Positions 1 through 10,965 are shown, counted from the stretch's first letter. The stretch: 64,000 bases of DNA from Comamonadaceae bacterium (GCA_947448735.1 CANFOS010000009.1:1-64000), one strand, 5' to 3'. Made by a program: numbers and translations. Notes: a model not told the origin generated them from the sequence alone.

Positions 1-1156
1 CCTGGAAGACGTGCATCTGAACATTGAGGCGCGCCTGACGGCATTGGTAGGCGACGCTGGCAAACGGCTGCACACGGGCCGCTCGAGAAACGACCAGGTC
101 GCGACCGATGTGCGTCTGTGGCTGCGCGGTGAGATTGACGCCATCACCGGTCTGCTGACGGATCTGCAACGAGCCTTGGTAGACATTGCTGACAAAAATA
201 TAGATGTGATTTTGCCCGGCTTTACTCACCTGCAAGTGGCCCAGCCAGTGAGCTTTGGCCACCACATGCTGGCCTATGTCGAGATGTTTTCCCGCGACGC
301 GGCTCGTATGGCCGACGTTCGAAAACGCGTCAACTGTTTGCCGCTGGGCGCGGCCGCGCTGGCGGGCACCAGCTACCCGCTGGACCGTGAGCGCGTCGCC
401 AGATCGCTTGGCATGGTCGATGAACATGGCCAGCCCTGTGTCTGCCAAAACTCTCTTGATGCCGTGAGTGACCGCGACTTTGCGATTGAATTTACCGCCG
501 CTGCCTCGATTGCGATGGTGCACATCAGCCGCATGAGCGAGGAGCTGATCTTGTGGATGAGCCAGAACTTTGGCTTCATCCACATTCCTGACCGCTTCAC
601 CACCGGCTCCTCGATCATGCCGCAGAAGAAAAACCCCGATGTACCCGAGCTGGCACGCGGCAAAACCGGCCGCGTGGTGGGCCATTTGATGGGCTTGATC
701 ACGCTGATGAAAGGCCAACCCCTGGCCTACAACAAGGACAACCAGGAGGACAAGGAACCGCTGTTTGACACAGTAGACACCTTGAAGGACACGCTGCGCA
801 TCTTTGCAGACATGGTGGCAGGCATCACTGTCAAACCAGACGCGATGGAAAAAGCCGCCCTGCGCGGCTACGCCACCGCAACGGATTTGGCAGACTACAT
901 GGTGAAAAAAGGCCTGCCCTTCAGGGACGCGCACGAGGCCGTAGCACACGCCGTCAAAGCCGCTATGGCGCAAGGGGTCGACCTGTCAGAGCTGCCTCTG
1001 GCCGTACTGCAAGAGTTCAACCCGAAAATTGAAAAAGACGTGTACGACGTGCTGAGCCTGCGCGGCTCGCTGAACGCGCGGAGCACGCTGGGTGGCACGG
1101 CGCCGGTGCAGGTGCGGGCGCAGATTGCGCGGCACCGGGCCAGGCTGTCAAAATAA
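1..1156 (+). CDS. argH: argininosuccinate lyase, 5' end outside window
   Basis: Cytosolic lyase that splits argininosuccinate into arginine and fumarate, the last step of arginine synthesis. The reading frame is open from base 2 (L-E-D-V-H-x-N-I-E, a conserved internal ArgH segment), so the true start lies upstream and the GTG at 11 is not the start. The fumarase/aspartase-superfamily signature [12 protein letters not shown] is intact (about bases 607-642) and supplies the flexible catalytic-serine loop. The C-terminal region ends normally at a TAA. A gap of about 95 bp with no evident terminator separates it from the next gene on the same strand. Confidence 0.97.
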   Translation, partial: LEDVHLNIEARLTALVGDAGKRLHTGRSRNDQVATDVRLWLRGEIDAITGLLTDLQRALVDIADKNIDVILPGFTHLQVAQPVSFGHHMLAYVEMFSRDAARMADVRKRVNCLPLGAAALAGTSYPLDRERVARSLGMVDEHGQPCVCQNSLDAVSDRDFAIEFTAAASIAMVHISRMSEELILWMSQNFGFIHIPDRFTTGSSIMPQKKNPDVPELARGKTGRVVGHLMGLITLMKGQPLAYNKDNQEDKEPLFDTVDTLKDTLRIFADMVAGITVKPDAMEKAALRGYATATDLADYMVKKGLPFRDAHEAVAHAVKAAMAQGVDLSELPLAVLQEFNPKIEKDVYDVLSLRGSLNARSTLGGTAPVQVRAQIARHRARLSK

Positions 1157-1250
1157 TTTCAATGCGCTCAGGTCAGTTTTCAAGACAAGAATGTGCAGTG
1201 CCTCTACCATCGCGTCACGAGACAAGTAAACACAAAGACAAAGGCATGGC

Positions 1251-2414
1251 ATGACCATCATCACCAATATTGAAGACCTGCGCGTATTGCACCAAAAGCG
1301 CGTGCCGCGCATGTTTTACGACTACGCCGATTCCGGCTCGTGGACCGAAGGCACCTACCGTGCCAATGAAGCAGACTTTCAGTCCATCAAATTCCGCCAG
1401 CGAGTGGCGGTCAACATGGAAGGGCGCAGCACGGCGACGCAAATGATTGGGCAAAACGTGGCCATGCCCGTGGCTATTGCGCCTACCGGGATGAGCGGCA
1501 TGCAGCATGCTGATGGCGAGATTTGCGGCGCGCGCGCTGCCAAAAAGTTTGGTATACCGTTTACCTTGTCGACGATGAGCATTTGCTCGATTGAAGATGT
1601 TGCTGAGGCGACCGACCGGCACCCGTTCTGGTTTCAGCTCTACGTTTTAAAAGACCGCGACTTTATCGAGCGCCTGATTGACCGGGCCAAAGCCGCCAAC
1701 TGCTCGGCGCTGGTCATCACGCTTGACTTGCAAATCCTGGGTCAGCGCCACAAAGACTTGAAAAACGGTCTGTCAGCGCCACCCAAGTTAACCATTCCCA
1801 ACATCATCAACATGGCCAGCAAGCCGCGCTGGGGCCTGGGCATGCTGGGCACCAAACGCCACGGCTTTGGCAACATTGTGGGTCACGTCAAGGGCGTTGA
1901 CGACATGAGCTCGCTCAGTGACTGGACAGCCAAGCAGTTCGACCCGGCCCTGAACTGGAATGATGTGGAGTGGATAAAAAAACGCTGGGGCGGCAAGATT
2001 ATTTTGAAGGGCATTCAGGACGAAGAAGATGCGCGGCTGGCGGTGAGCAGTGGCGCAGACGCGCTCATCGTGTCCAACCATGGCGGCAGGCAACTCGACG
2101 GTGCGGAATCCTCTATCCGCGCCCTGCCCCGCATTGTGGCCGCCGTTGGCGACAAGATAGAAGTCCATATGGATGGCGGCATTCGCAGCGGCCAGGACGT
2201 CATCAAAGCGGTCGCCTTGGGAGCCAAAGGTGTGTACATCGGCCGCGCCTGGCTGTATGCGCTTGGCGCACTCGGCGAGCAAGGCGTGACCAAGGCGCTG
2301 CACATCATTCACAAAGAGCTGGACCTGACGATGGCCTTTTGCGGCAAGACCAACATCAACACCGTCGACAAAGGTATTTTGCTGGCGGGCAGCTACCCGG
2401 TGGCGCCGACCTGA
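1251..2414 (+). CDS. FMN-dependent alpha-hydroxy-acid dehydrogenase (LldD family)
   Basis: 387-residue TIM-barrel flavoprotein that should oxidise a 2-hydroxy acid such as L-lactate to the 2-keto acid. The family signature SNHGGRQLDGA carries the catalytic His and the substrate-binding Arg. The phosphate-binding C-terminal segment (D-G-G-I-R-S-G, then G-R-A-W-L-Y) is present, and the N terminus (Y-D-Y-x-D-S-G) is typical. Length matches bacterial LldD-type enzymes and there is no transmembrane extension. It ends 9 bp before the convergent end of the efflux channel gene, with no clear terminator between. Substrate (lactate, mandelate, glycolate or other) cannot be decided here. Confidence 0.9.
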   Translation: MTIITNIEDLRVLHQKRVPRMFYDYADSGSWTEGTYRANEADFQSIKFRQRVAVNMEGRSTATQMIGQNVAMPVAIAPTGMSGMQHADGEICGARAAKKFGIPFTLSTMSICSIEDVAEATDRHPFWFQLYVLKDRDFIERLIDRAKAANCSALVITLDLQILGQRHKDLKNGLSAPPKLTIPNIINMASKPRWGLGMLGTKRHGFGNIVGHVKGVDDMSSLSDWTAKQFDPALNWNDVEWIKKRWGGKIILKGIQDEEDARLAVSSGADALIVSNHGGRQLDGAESSIRALPRIVAAVGDKIEVHMDGGIRSGQDVIKAVALGAKGVYIGRAWLYALGALGEQGVTKALHIIHKELDLTMAFCGKTNINTVDKGILLAGSYPVAPT

Positions 2415-2423
2415 AGGCCGGTG

Positions 2424-3854
2424 TCAAGGGGTCCAGCCACCGCCCAGTGATTGAATCAGCGCCACCGCAGTTGTCTGGCGGTCAGCCGTGGCCTGCACCA
2501 GCGCACGGCGGGCACTGAGGGCGGTGGTTTGGGCGGTGATGACCTCGGAGTAGCTCACTTGCCCGCTGCGGTAGCGGTTCAGCACTTGCTGCTCCACCTG
2601 ATCAGCAGCGCTTGACGCCTGGGCACGCAGTGCTTGCTGGATTTGCAGCACACGGGCAGAAGACAGCTGGTCTTCCACATTTTGAAACGCGCTCAGCACC
2701 ACCTGGCGGTAGCGTGCCACGGTCTGGTCGTAGGCGGCTGTGGCGCCGTCCAGACGCGCGTCAAGTGCGCCGCCCTTGAACAGCACTTGCGCTGCGGACA
2801 AACCCAGTGACCACAAGGCAGCAGGCGCGCTGAACAGATCAGCCACGCGGCTGGCCGCGCTACCAACAGATGCATTCAGGCTCAGGCTCGGGTAGTAAGC
2901 CGCTTTGGCCACGCCAATCTGCTGGTTGGCGCTTGCCATCCGGCGCTCTGCGGCGGCGATGTCAGGCCGGCGCTGAAGCAAGGTAGACGGCACGCCAACC
3001 GGAACGTTGGGCACAGTGGCTTTCCAGTCGGGCGCAGCTGCCAGCGTGAAGTTGCCGGGTGCCTGACCCACCAGCACGGCGATGGCGTGCTCGAGTTGCG
3101 CGCGCGTGCGCTGCACGCTGGCCTCGTCGGCTTGGGCGTTGGCCAGCTGGGTTTGCGCTTGCAGCACATCGGTCTTGGCGGCAATGCCGGCGCTGTAGCG
3201 GTTTTGCGTGATTTCGAGTGCACGCGCGTAGCCTGCCAGCGTGCTGGCCAGCAAGGCTTTTTGCGCGTCCTGCTGACGCAGTGACAAATAATTGACCGCC
3301 AGTTCACCTTGCGCCGACAGTTTGGCGGTGGCAAGGTCGGCGGCGCTGGCGGCGGCTGTGGCCGCTGCGCCGTTGGCCACACTTTGCAGGCGACCCCACA
3401 CATCGGGCTCCCAGGCAGCGCCCAGGCTGGCTTGGTAGTTGCCGCTGCTGCGGTTGCTGTTGCTGGCCGTGGTGTTGACAGTGCCCGTACCGCCGCCATT
3501 GCCCGAACGGGATGCGCCACCATTTAAGGTGACGGACGGGAACAGCGCGGCGCGTTGCTCAGCGACCAGAGCCCGCGCCTGCGCATACGCGGCCACCGCG
3601 GCAGCCACGTTCTGGTTGGACACCTCCACCCGCGCTGCCAGTTCATTGAGTACCGGATCGTTGAACAACTGCCACCAGGGCCCGCGCTCCAGTGCGTCTG
3701 CGGGCTGTGCCGTGACCCAGTCGCCCGCTTCTTTGTAGGCGATGACTTCAGGCGTGCTGGGGCGCTGATAGCTGGGGCCGACCGCGCAGCCTGTGATCAG
3801 CAAGGCCAGCGCAACAGGAAAAAGAGGTTTTAAAGCGTGAGTTTGCATGGTCAT
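2424..3854 (-). CDS. RND efflux outer membrane channel lipoprotein (NodT/OprM family)
   Basis: 476-residue outer membrane factor forming the exit duct of the tripartite efflux pump encoded just upstream. An N-terminal signal segment ends in a lipobox (L-I-T-G-C), so the protein should be lipid-anchored. Two repeated alpha-helical coiled-coil OEP domains follow, with the usual Ala/Gln-rich helices. The open frame extends to 3890, but I chose the ATG at 3854: it lies 4 bp after the stop of the upstream pump gene and leaves a normal signal peptide. A second ATG at 3848 is also possible. Last gene of the leftward operon. Confidence 0.93.
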   Translation of the reverse strand: MTMQTHALKPLFPVALALLITGCAVGPSYQRPSTPEVIAYKEAGDWVTAQPADALERGPWWQLFNDPVLNELAARVEVSNQNVAAAVAAYAQARALVAEQRAALFPSVTLNGGASRSGNGGGTGTVNTTASNSNRSSGNYQASLGAAWEPDVWGRLQSVANGAAATAAASAADLATAKLSAQGELAVNYLSLRQQDAQKALLASTLAGYARALEITQNRYSAGIAAKTDVLQAQTQLANAQADEASVQRTRAQLEHAIAVLVGQAPGNFTLAAAPDWKATVPNVPVGVPSTLLQRRPDIAAAERRMASANQQIGVAKAAYYPSLSLNASVGSAASRVADLFSAPAALWSLGLSAAQVLFKGGALDARLDGATAAYDQTVARYRQVVLSAFQNVEDQLSSARVLQIQQALRAQASSAADQVEQQVLNRYRSGQVSYSEVITAQTTALSARRALVQATADRQTTAVALIQSLGGGWTP

Positions 3855-3858
3855 CGTT

Positions 3859-6800
3859 TCAAGAAGTTGCGCGCGCCAGATGGACTTCATTGGCGCCGCG
3901 CCTGCGCAGCTTGTCCATCAGCACATAAACCACAGGCGTTGTCAGCAGCGTCAGCAGCTGGCTGGCAATCAGCCCGCCAATGATCGCAATGCCCAGTGGG
4001 CGGCGCAGCTCAGCACCTTCGCCAAAGCCAATGGCCAGTGGCAAAGCGCCCAGAACGGCGGCCAGCGTGGTCATCAAAATAGGGCGAAAGCGCAGCAGGC
4101 AGGCCTGGCGCACAGCATCTACAGCACTGAGGCCGCGCGCGCGCTCTGCATCAATGGCAAAGTCAATGATCAAAATCGCATTTTTCTTGACGATGCCAAT
4201 CAGCAAGAACACGCCAATCAGCGCGATGATGGAAAAGTCGAGCTTGAAGAGCATCAAGGCCAGCACCGCACCAACCCCCGCAGAAGGCAGGGTCGACAGC
4301 ACAGTGATGGGATGCACCAGGCTTTCGTACAAGACGCCCAACACGATGTAAATCACAACCAGCGCCGCCAGTATCAAAAGGGGCTGCTGACCTTGCGATT
4401 CTTGTGCGGCGCGGGCGGTGCCTTCAAAGCTGCCGCGCACGTTGTTGGGCAGGCCGATTTCAGCCTCGGCTTGCTTGACGGCGGCCTGGCCCTGCTGGAG
4501 GGTACTGCCTTCGGCCAGGTTGTACGACACGGTGGTGGCGAGTTCGCCGTCTTGATGATTCACACTGGATGCCTTGGCACTTTCAGACAACCGGGCAATC
4601 GCCGACAGCGGCACCATGGTGCTGCCTGTGTTGCTCAGGGCCTGGCCTGTTGACTGATCGCGCAGCGCGGGGTTGACAAGGGTTGCCGCAGTGGTTCCCA
4701 CGCCTGTTGCGCGCGCGGGCACGTAAATGTCTTTCAGCGCTTCGGGGCTTTGCCTGAAGCGCGGGGCCACTTCCATGATGACTTTGTACTGGTTGATGTC
4801 GCTGTAAATCGTGGCCACCTGGCGCTGCCCAAAGCCGTTGTAAAGCGCGTTGTCCACATCACGCGATGTGACGCCCAGGCGCGAGGCGCTGTCTTTGTCG
4901 ACCGTCACCATCGTCTCGACACCGTTTTCCTGCTGGTCGGTGTCAATGTCGATCAGCGCATCTTGCCGCTTCATCTGGTCGGCCAGGCGCTGCGCCCATT
5001 TGCGCAGGTCGGCAATGTTGTCGCTTTTCAGGGTGTACTGGTAGGTGGCGTTGCTGCTGCGACCGCCGCCGCGCAGGTCTTGAACGGTGCCTAAAAACAA
5101 ACTGATGCCGGTGACACGCGCCAACTGCGGGCGCAGCCGCGCAATCACCGCCTGGCCACCTACTGCGTCAGGTCGCTGTGCCAATGGTTTGAGATTGATA
5201 AACATGAAGCCGCCACCGGCCCGGCCGCCACCCGTAAAGGCCACCACCGTGTCCACGGCAGGGTCGGCACGCACAATGTCGGCCAGTTCCCGGAGCTTGC
5301 CTTGCAAGGCCTGAAATGAAATGCTCTGATCGGCCCGCAAGCCGCCGTTGATCTGACCGGTGTCTTGCTGCGGGAAAAATCCTTTGGGAATTTTGATGAA
5401 CAGATAGACGTTCAAGCTGATGACCCCCACCAGCACCAGCATGACCAGCCAGCGCATGTGCAGCGCCCAGTCCAGGCTGAGTTCATAGCCACGCAACAGT
5501 CCTTTAAAGCCACTTTCCAACCAGCGCGAGGCCCAGCCCGGTTTCTTTGTCGCATGCGGCGCGTTTGACTTCAAGAGCCAGGCGCACATCATGGGCGTGG
5601 TGGTCAGTGAGATCACGAGAGAAATCATCACCGCCACAGACAGCGTCACGGCAAACTCACGAAACAAGCGCCCCACCTGGCCGCCCATGAAGAGCAGTGG
5701 GATAAACACCGCCACCAGTGACAGGCTGATTGACAGGACAGTAAACCCCACCTCGCGAGCACCCAGCAGCGCTGCCTTGAAGCGGTCCATGCCGGCTTCA
5801 ATATGACGGCTGGTGTTTTCCAGCACCACGATCGCGTCGTCCACGACAAATCCGGTCGCAACAGTCAGCGCCATCAGGCTCAGGTTGTTCAGGCTAAAGC
5901 CGAGCAGGTACATGACGCCGAAGGTCCCCAGAAGCGACACCACAGTCGCAACGGCGGGGATAACAGTCGCGCGGGCGCTGCGTAAAAACGCGCTGACCAC
6001 CAGCACCACCAGCACAATGGAAATGAGCAGCGTGATTTCAATCTCGCGCAGGGAAGATCGAATCGAATTGGTACTGTCAGAGGCGACCGACAGCTTCACA
6101 TCGGGTGGCAACTGGGCCTGGAGTTCGGGCAACAAAGCGCGAATGCCATCGACCGTAGAAATCACATTGGCATCTGGCTGGCGACGTATCAGGACGATGA
6201 CTGCTGCGTCGCCATTGAAAAGTCCCAAGGTGTTGGTGTTTTCGGTGCCGTCGCGCACGTCCGCCACATCGGCTAGCCGCACGGCTGCGCCATTACGCCA
6301 GGCCACCACCAGCCCTTGGTAGTCAGCCGCCTTCAGCCCGCCCGTGGCGGTGTTGCCAACCGCGTAAATTTGCAGGCGCTGGTATTTACCTTCACTGTTG
6401 TCTTCAATCGCACCCTTGGGCCGATTGGCGTTGGACGCCTGCAAGGCCGCACGCACGTCCTCCATGCTGATGCCGTAACGGTTCAGTGCAAAAGGAATCA
6501 ACTCAACCCGAACGGCGGGCAGCGAGCCGCCGCCAAGTTCCACATCGCCCACACCAGGAACCTGCGCAATTTTTTGTTGCAACAGGCTGGACACATCGTC
6601 GTAAATTTGCCCGGGCGTTCGCGTCTTGGACGTGAGCGCCAAAATCATCACAGGTGCCGCCGCTGGATTGGCTTTGCGGTAGGTCGGGTTGCTGCGCAGG
6701 GCAGCCGGCAGGTCGACCCGGCTGGCGTTGATGGCGCCCTGCACTTCACGCGCTGCCGCATCAATTTTGCGGTTCAGGTCAAACTGCAAATTGATCCGGG

Positions 6801-7065
6801 TCTGGCCGTTGCTGCTCGACGAGGTCATCTCGTTGACGCCCGAGATCACGCCCAGGCGCCTTTCCAGCGGCGTGGCCACACTGCTGGCCATGGTGTCGGG
6901 GCTGGCCCCCGGAATGGCCGCGCTGACAGTGATGACTGGAAAATCGACTTGCGGCAGCGGCGAAACCGGCAGGACGAAGAACGCACCAATACCTGAGAGG
7001 GCCAAGCCCACAGTGAGCAGGACTGTGGCTACTGGGCGGCGGACGAAGGGTTCTGAGAGGTTCAT
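3859..7065 (-). CDS. mdtC: RND efflux inner membrane transporter, MdtC-like
   Basis: 1068-residue proton-driven RND permease of the HAE1 group. The start (N-L-S-E-P-F-V-R-R-P-V-A-T) and the TM4 proton-relay pair in V-V-D-D-A-I-V-V-L-E-N are typical. Two large periplasmic loops and a duplicated 6+6 transmembrane plan are evident. MdtB and MdtC in other bacteria form a heteromultimer, and two consecutive RND permease genes here fit that. It is translationally close to the channel gene downstream. Unlike usual mdtABC operons it is separated from mdtB by about 615 bp of repeat sequence, which may weaken its co-transcription. The substrate is likely hydrophobic drugs or bile-salt-like compounds, by family inference only. 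Confidence 0.93.
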   Translation of the reverse strand: MNLSEPFVRRPVATVLLTVGLALSGIGAFFVLPVSPLPQVDFPVITVSAAIPGASPDTMASSVATPLERRLGVISGVNEMTSSSSNGQTRINLQFDLNRKIDAAAREVQGAINASRVDLPAALRSNPTYRKANPAAAPVMILALTSKTRTPGQIYDDVSSLLQQKIAQVPGVGDVELGGGSLPAVRVELIPFALNRYGISMEDVRAALQASNANRPKGAIEDNSEGKYQRLQIYAVGNTATGGLKAADYQGLVVAWRNGAAVRLADVADVRDGTENTNTLGLFNGDAAVIVLIRRQPDANVISTVDGIRALLPELQAQLPPDVKLSVASDSTNSIRSSLREIEITLLISIVLVVLVVSAFLRSARATVIPAVATVVSLLGTFGVMYLLGFSLNNLSLMALTVATGFVVDDAIVVLENTSRHIEAGMDRFKAALLGAREVGFTVLSISLSLVAVFIPLLFMGGQVGRLFREFAVTLSVAVMISLVISLTTTPMMCAWLLKSNAPHATKKPGWASRWLESGFKGLLRGYELSLDWALHMRWLVMLVLVGVISLNVYLFIKIPKGFFPQQDTGQINGGLRADQSISFQALQGKLRELADIVRADPAVDTVVAFTGGGRAGGGFMFINLKPLAQRPDAVGGQAVIARLRPQLARVTGISLFLGTVQDLRGGGRSSNATYQYTLKSDNIADLRKWAQRLADQMKRQDALIDIDTDQQENGVETMVTVDKDSASRLGVTSRDVDNALYNGFGQRQVATIYSDINQYKVIMEVAPRFRQSPEALKDIYVPARATGVGTTAATLVNPALRDQSTGQALSNTGSTMVPLSAIARLSESAKASSVNHQDGELATTVSYNLAEGSTLQQGQAAVKQAEAEIGLPNNVRGSFEGTARAAQESQGQQPLLILAALVVIYIVLGVLYESLVHPITVLSTLPSAGVGAVLALMLFKLDFSIIALIGVFLLIGIVKKNAILIIDFAIDAERARGLSAVDAVRQACLLRFRPILMTTLAAVLGALPLAIGFGEGAELRRPLGIAIIGGLIASQLLTLLTTPVVYVLMDKLRRRGANEVHLARATS

Positions 7066-7123
7066 TTATTGGCCTCTTGTTGCGAACGCTATGTCATGGT
7101 GAGGCTTGTATTCCTTGCGAGCA

Positions 7124-7596
7124 TGCCGGGGGTTGCCCGGCAGCAACTCACTTTTCTTTTGCTTCGCCAAAAGCAAAGTAAGCAAAAGAAAAGGCGACCC
7201 GCAGCCTGAGTCCCTCCGCTTCGCTGCGGGCAACCTGCGCTGCTCGATTCCGGCGGCGGTCCAAACAACTCGGCTTCGCCTCAAACAAGTTTGGCCCGAC
7301 GTTCCGCCTCCATCTGCGCTGCTCGGCTCAGCCAGGACGGGGGGCAGACATGAATTCGGATTCGGACTTCCTTCTTCTGCGTAACCCGTCCTGGCTGGGC
7401 TTGAAAAAGGTGAAGGAGACGGATTAAAAAATCTAGATGTCCGACGACGGCGAAGCCGGCTAGTTTCTAGATTTTCCGGCTCCTTCAGCTTTTTCAAGGA
7501 ACCGCGAAGCGGCCCAGACTGCGGGTCGCCTTTCTTTTGGTTACTTTTCTTTGGCGAAGCAAAGAAAAGTGACTCGCAGCCGGGCGACCCCGGCAA
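7124..7596. repeat. large composite inverted-repeat element between mdtB and mdtC
   Basis: The 615 bp gap between the two pump genes contains no convincing gene. The left arm (about 7124-7205) and right arm (about 7519-7596) are imperfect reverse complements over roughly 75 bases; both contain runs such as CTTTTCTTT next to GCTTCGCCAAA and end in GGCGACCCGCAG. An inner perfect 12 bp inverted repeat (AGCCAGGACGGG at 7330-7341, its complement at 7385-7396) lies between them. Open frames crossing it (up to 201 codons) are Ser/Arg/Pro-rich and resemble the spurious short proteins often predicted from a dispersed repeat in Betaproteobacteria. No transposase is encoded. Confidence 0.8.
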
Positions 7597-7680
7597 ACCA
7601 CGCGAAAGTACATCGCTATCATTTAAGGAGCAACTTACACATGAATCAATTGGCCTAAAGGCTAAAAACATAGATAAAAA

Positions 7681-10600
7681 CTAGTTTTTTCGGCCAAATT
7701 TCCGGCCCAGTCGGTCAAAACCCAAGTAAATGACCGGGGTGGTGAACAGCGTCAACACCTGACTCACCACCAGGCCGCCAAAAATCGCCAGACCCAGCGG
7801 TCTGCGCAGCTCGGCACCGTCGCCCCAACCGAGCATCAGGGGAACTGCGGCAAACAGAGCCGCCAGTGTGGTCATCAAAATCGGCCTGAAACGCAGCAAG
7901 GCAGCCTGATGAATCGCCTCGCGTGCCGACTTGCCCTGCGTGCGCTCTGCATCGATCGCAAAGTCAATCATCATGATGGCGTTTTTCTTGACGATACCGA
8001 TCAACAAAATGATGCCGATGATGCCAATCACGCCGAGGTCCGAGCCACTGATCATCAGCGCCAGCAGTGCACCCACGCCCGCTGACGGCAAGGTTGACAG
8101 GATCGTCAGCGGATGGATATAGCTCTCGTACAGCACACCCAGCACGATGTACACGCACACCAGAGCCGCCAGAATCAGCCACAACTGGCTCGACAACGAG
8201 GCCTGGTACGCACCCGACGCGCCCAGGAAAGTCAGGCTCACGCTGGCCGGCAAGGAGATGTCTTTGGCGGCCTGCTTGACGTCATCCACCGCCTGGCCCA
8301 GTGCCACACCCGGCGCGGTGTCAAAGCCCAGCGTGGTGGCGGGGAACTGGTCAACGTTGGTGACCTGTAACGGCGAGGCCCGCTCGGTGATGGTGGCAAT
8401 GCTGGCCAGCGGTGTGGTGCCGCCCGCCCCTGTTTTGAGCTGCAGGTTGCCCAGCGTGGCGGCTGTCGTCAGCTGGTTGGGCAGTGCCTCCAGAATCACG
8501 CGGTACTGGTTGGTCTCGGTAAAAATCGTGGACACAATGCGCTGGCCAAAGGCGCTGTACAGCGCGTCGTCGATCGATGCGGTGGAAATACCCAGACGCG
8601 AGGCTGTGTCGCGGTCTACCGTGACAAAAACCGAGGCACCTGTGGCCCCGGCATCGGTTGCCACGTTGCGCACGCTGGTCAAACTGGCCATGCGTTCTGC
8701 CAGTTTTTTGGCCCACAAGACCACCAGTTTGTTGTCAGCACCTTCGAGCGACAGGCGATATTGGGTCGGCCCGGTTTCGGCGTCAATCGTCAAGTCCTGT
8801 GTGGGTTGCAGGTAAAGGGTGACGCCGGCGATCTTGCTGGCGCGCTCACGCAGTCTGTCCATGGTGGCCTGCTGGCCGGTGGTGCGCGTTTTTTTCAGAT
8901 TGATCAGCATGCGGCCGGTGTGCAGCATGGTGTTGTTGGCCGCATCAACCCCGACGAACGAACTCAGGTTGTCAACATCCGGGTCTTCAAGCATGGCTTT
9001 GGCTGTGGCTTGCTGCAGCTGCGCCATGCGGGCATATGAAATGGATTCAACAGCCTGCACCCGTGCTTGCAACTGTCCGGTGTCCTGCGTCGGGAACAGT
9101 CCCTTGGGAATCACCACGTAGAGCAGTACCGTGAACGCCAGCGTGGCAAACGCCACCAGCAGGGTGAGCCCTTGCCGCTTGAGCACCCAGGTCAGGGCGT
9201 GGTCGTAGCGGGTGATGACGCCGGCAAAAAACGTTTGCAGCTTTCCTTCTTCATTTTTAGCAGGGACGTCGGCCGCCAGCGCCGGGCCGCCCCGAGCAAG
9301 GTCAGCCCCATCTACCCGTGAAAGGGGAAACGTACCGCCGAAGGCTCGCGAAGCGACAAGTGTGGGGGCACGTTTTTTCAGCCAGCGGGCAGACATCATG
9401 GGCACCAGCGTCAGAGACACCAGCGCTGATATCAAAATCGTGATGGCCAGCGTGACGGCAAACTCCCTGAACAGACGACCCACCACATCACCCATGAACA
9501 ACAGCGGAATGAGTACCGCAATCAGCGACACGGTCAGCGAAATAATCGTGAAACCAATTTGCGCTGCACCGGTGATGGCGGCCTGCATCGGCTCCATGCC
9601 TTCTTCAATGTAGCGCGAGATGTTCTCGATCATCACAATCGCATCGTCCACCACGAAGCCGGTGGCAATCGTCAGCGCCATCAGGCTCAGATTGTTCAGG
9701 CTGTAGCCGAGCATGTACATGGCGCCGCAGGTGCCAATCAATGAAATCGGCACGGCCAGACTGGCAATCACCGTTGCCCGCACACTGTGCAAAAAAGCAA
9801 AAATCACCAGCACCACCAGCAGCACGGCCAGCAGCAGTTCAATCTCCACATGCAGCACCGATGCCCGTATGCCGGTGGTGCGGTCACTGAGCACATCCAC
9901 CGATAGCGCGCCGGGCAAGCCTGCCTGCAGCTCTGGCAAGCGCGCCTTGATGGCATCGACGGTGGCAATGACGTTTGCGCCAGGCTGGCGCTGGACATTC
10001 AAAATAATGGCGGGTACTAACTGGCTCCCACGTTCGCTCGCTTCGCGTAACTCTCTGCCCCCCAAGGGGGCTAATTTTTCTTCGGGCGGCCCGGCGGAAA
10101 ATTGCTGACTTGACAAGTCGCCAAGCGATTGATTGACGCCTTTCCACGCACCGAGCTTGATGTTTTCGGCACTGTCAACGACTTGCGCCACATCTGAGAC
10201 CCGAACCGCCGCCCCATTGCGGTAAGCGATGATCAGGTTTTTGTAGTCACTGGCGGCCACCAGCTGGTCATTTGAATTGATGGTGTAGGCCCTGCTGGGA
10301 CCGTCAATGCTGCCCTTGGCGGCGTTGGCGTTGGCCGCTGTGATGGCCGTACGAAAAGCATCCAGCCCCAGGCCGTAAGAGGCCAGCGCCCGAATGTCAG
10401 CCTGAATGCGCACGGCAGGCCGCTGCCCACCGCTGAGCGTGACCAGGCCCACCCCATTGACCTGACTGATTTTCAAAGCCAGGCGGGTGTTGACCAGGTT
10501 TTGGACTTCGGTTAACGGCAGCGTGTCAGAGGTGATGGCCAGCGTGAGCACCGGGGCATCTGCCGGGTTGACCTTGGCATACACCGGCGGGGCGGGCAGG

Positions 10601-10965
10601 TCGGCAGGCAACAGCGAGCCACCAGCATTGATCGCGGCCTGCACTTGCTGCTCGGCAATGCTGAGGTCCAGACCCAGACCAAATTGCAGCGTGACGATAG
10701 ACACACCCGCTGCGCTGGTCGAGCTCATGCGCTGCAGCCCCGCCATCTGGCCAAACTGGCGCTCCAGCGGTGCTGATACGGTTTGCGCCATCACCTCGGG
10801 GCTGGCGCCAGGGTACAGGGTTTGCACCTGGATGGTGGGGTAATCGACCTGCGGCAGTGCCGATAAGGGCAAAAACTTGAAACCCATCAAACCCGCCAGC
10901 ACGATCGCCAGCATCAGCAGCGAGGTAGCAACCGGCCGAAGAATAAACGGGCGTGAGGGACTCAT
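7681..10965 (-). CDS. mdtB: RND efflux inner membrane transporter, MdtB-like, with two in-frame repeat insertions
   Basis: 1094-residue HAE1-type RND permease, partner of the mdtC product. The start ([11 protein letters not shown]) and the TM4 relay [11 protein letters not shown] are conserved. It is longer than usual because of two segments that look foreign: about residues 276-316, between G-A-W-K-G and P-A-I-I-L-N-V-Q-R, and about 531-572, in the loop after M-M-S-A-R-W-L-K. Both coincide with copies of a dispersed DNA repeat and neither breaks the frame. The first lies where relatives read almost directly into the [10 protein letters not shown] segment; the second lies before the transmembrane segment that opens the second half. 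The start codon overlaps the stop of mdtA (ATGA). Function should be retained if the insertions are surface loops. Confidence 0.92.
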   Translation of the reverse strand: MSPSRPFILRPVATSLLMLAIVLAGLMGFKFLPLSALPQVDYPTIQVQTLYPGASPEVMAQTVSAPLERQFGQMAGLQRMSSTSAAGVSIVTLQFGLGLDLSIAEQQVQAAINAGGSLLPADLPAPPVYAKVNPADAPVLTLAITSDTLPLTEVQNLVNTRLALKISQVNGVGLVTLSGGQRPAVRIQADIRALASYGLGLDAFRTAITAANANAAKGSIDGPSRAYTINSNDQLVAASDYKNLIIAYRNGAAVRVSDVAQVVDSAENIKLGAWKGVNQSLGDLSSQQFSAGPPEEKLAPLGGRELREASERGSQLVPAIILNVQRQPGANVIATVDAIKARLPELQAGLPGALSVDVLSDRTTGIRASVLHVEIELLLAVLLVVLVIFAFLHSVRATVIASLAVPISLIGTCGAMYMLGYSLNNLSLMALTIATGFVVDDAIVMIENISRYIEEGMEPMQAAITGAAQIGFTIISLTVSLIAVLIPLLFMGDVVGRLFREFAVTLAITILISALVSLTLVPMMSARWLKKRAPTLVASRAFGGTFPLSRVDGADLARGGPALAADVPAKNEEGKLQTFFAGVITRYDHALTWVLKRQGLTLLVAFATLAFTVLLYVVIPKGLFPTQDTGQLQARVQAVESISYARMAQLQQATAKAMLEDPDVDNLSSFVGVDAANNTMLHTGRMLINLKKTRTTGQQATMDRLRERASKIAGVTLYLQPTQDLTIDAETGPTQYRLSLEGADNKLVVLWAKKLAERMASLTSVRNVATDAGATGASVFVTVDRDTASRLGISTASIDDALYSAFGQRIVSTIFTETNQYRVILEALPNQLTTAATLGNLQLKTGAGGTTPLASIATITERASPLQVTNVDQFPATTLGFDTAPGVALGQAVDDVKQAAKDISLPASVSLTFLGASGAYQASLSSQLWLILAALVCVYIVLGVLYESYIHPLTILSTLPSAGVGALLALMISGSDLGVIGIIGIILLIGIVKKNAIMMIDFAIDAERTQGKSAREAIHQAALLRFRPILMTTLAALFAAVPLMLGWGDGAELRRPLGLAIFGGLVVSQVLTLFTTPVIYLGFDRLGRKFGRKN
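9279..9371 (+). repeat. dispersed GC-rich repeat, copy C, inside mdtB
   Basis: Shares with the other copies the opening CGCCGGGCCGCCC, a central region, and the closing GCGAAGCGAC...GTGGGGGC. This copy is the most divergent: its middle carries an extra segment in place of the usual C-run/GGGGGG stem. It lies antisense to mdtB, in frame, at about residues 531-572. Confidence 0.75.
10024..10098 (-). repeat. dispersed GC-rich repeat, copy D, inside mdtB
   Basis: Read on the minus strand it runs CGCCGGGCCGCCCGAAG, then a stem GCCCCCTTGGGGGGC, then ACGCGAAGCGAGCGAACGTGGG. It is inserted sense to mdtB. The extra protein segment (about 40 residues) also includes about 40 bp upstream of the recognisable core, so the mobile unit may be larger than the conserved part. 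Confidence 0.85.

Noticed and set aside
3847-4653. 268-codon plus-strand open frame opposite the RND pump gene
   Set aside because: It lies inside a well-supported RND transporter on the other strand; the Gln/His-rich composition is typical of an antisense shadow in GC-rich DNA.
7066-7671. 201-codon minus-strand open frame between mdtB and mdtC
   Set aside because: It lies almost entirely in the inverted-repeat element, is Ser/Arg/Pro-rich without a fold pattern, and resembles spurious products of a dispersed repeat.
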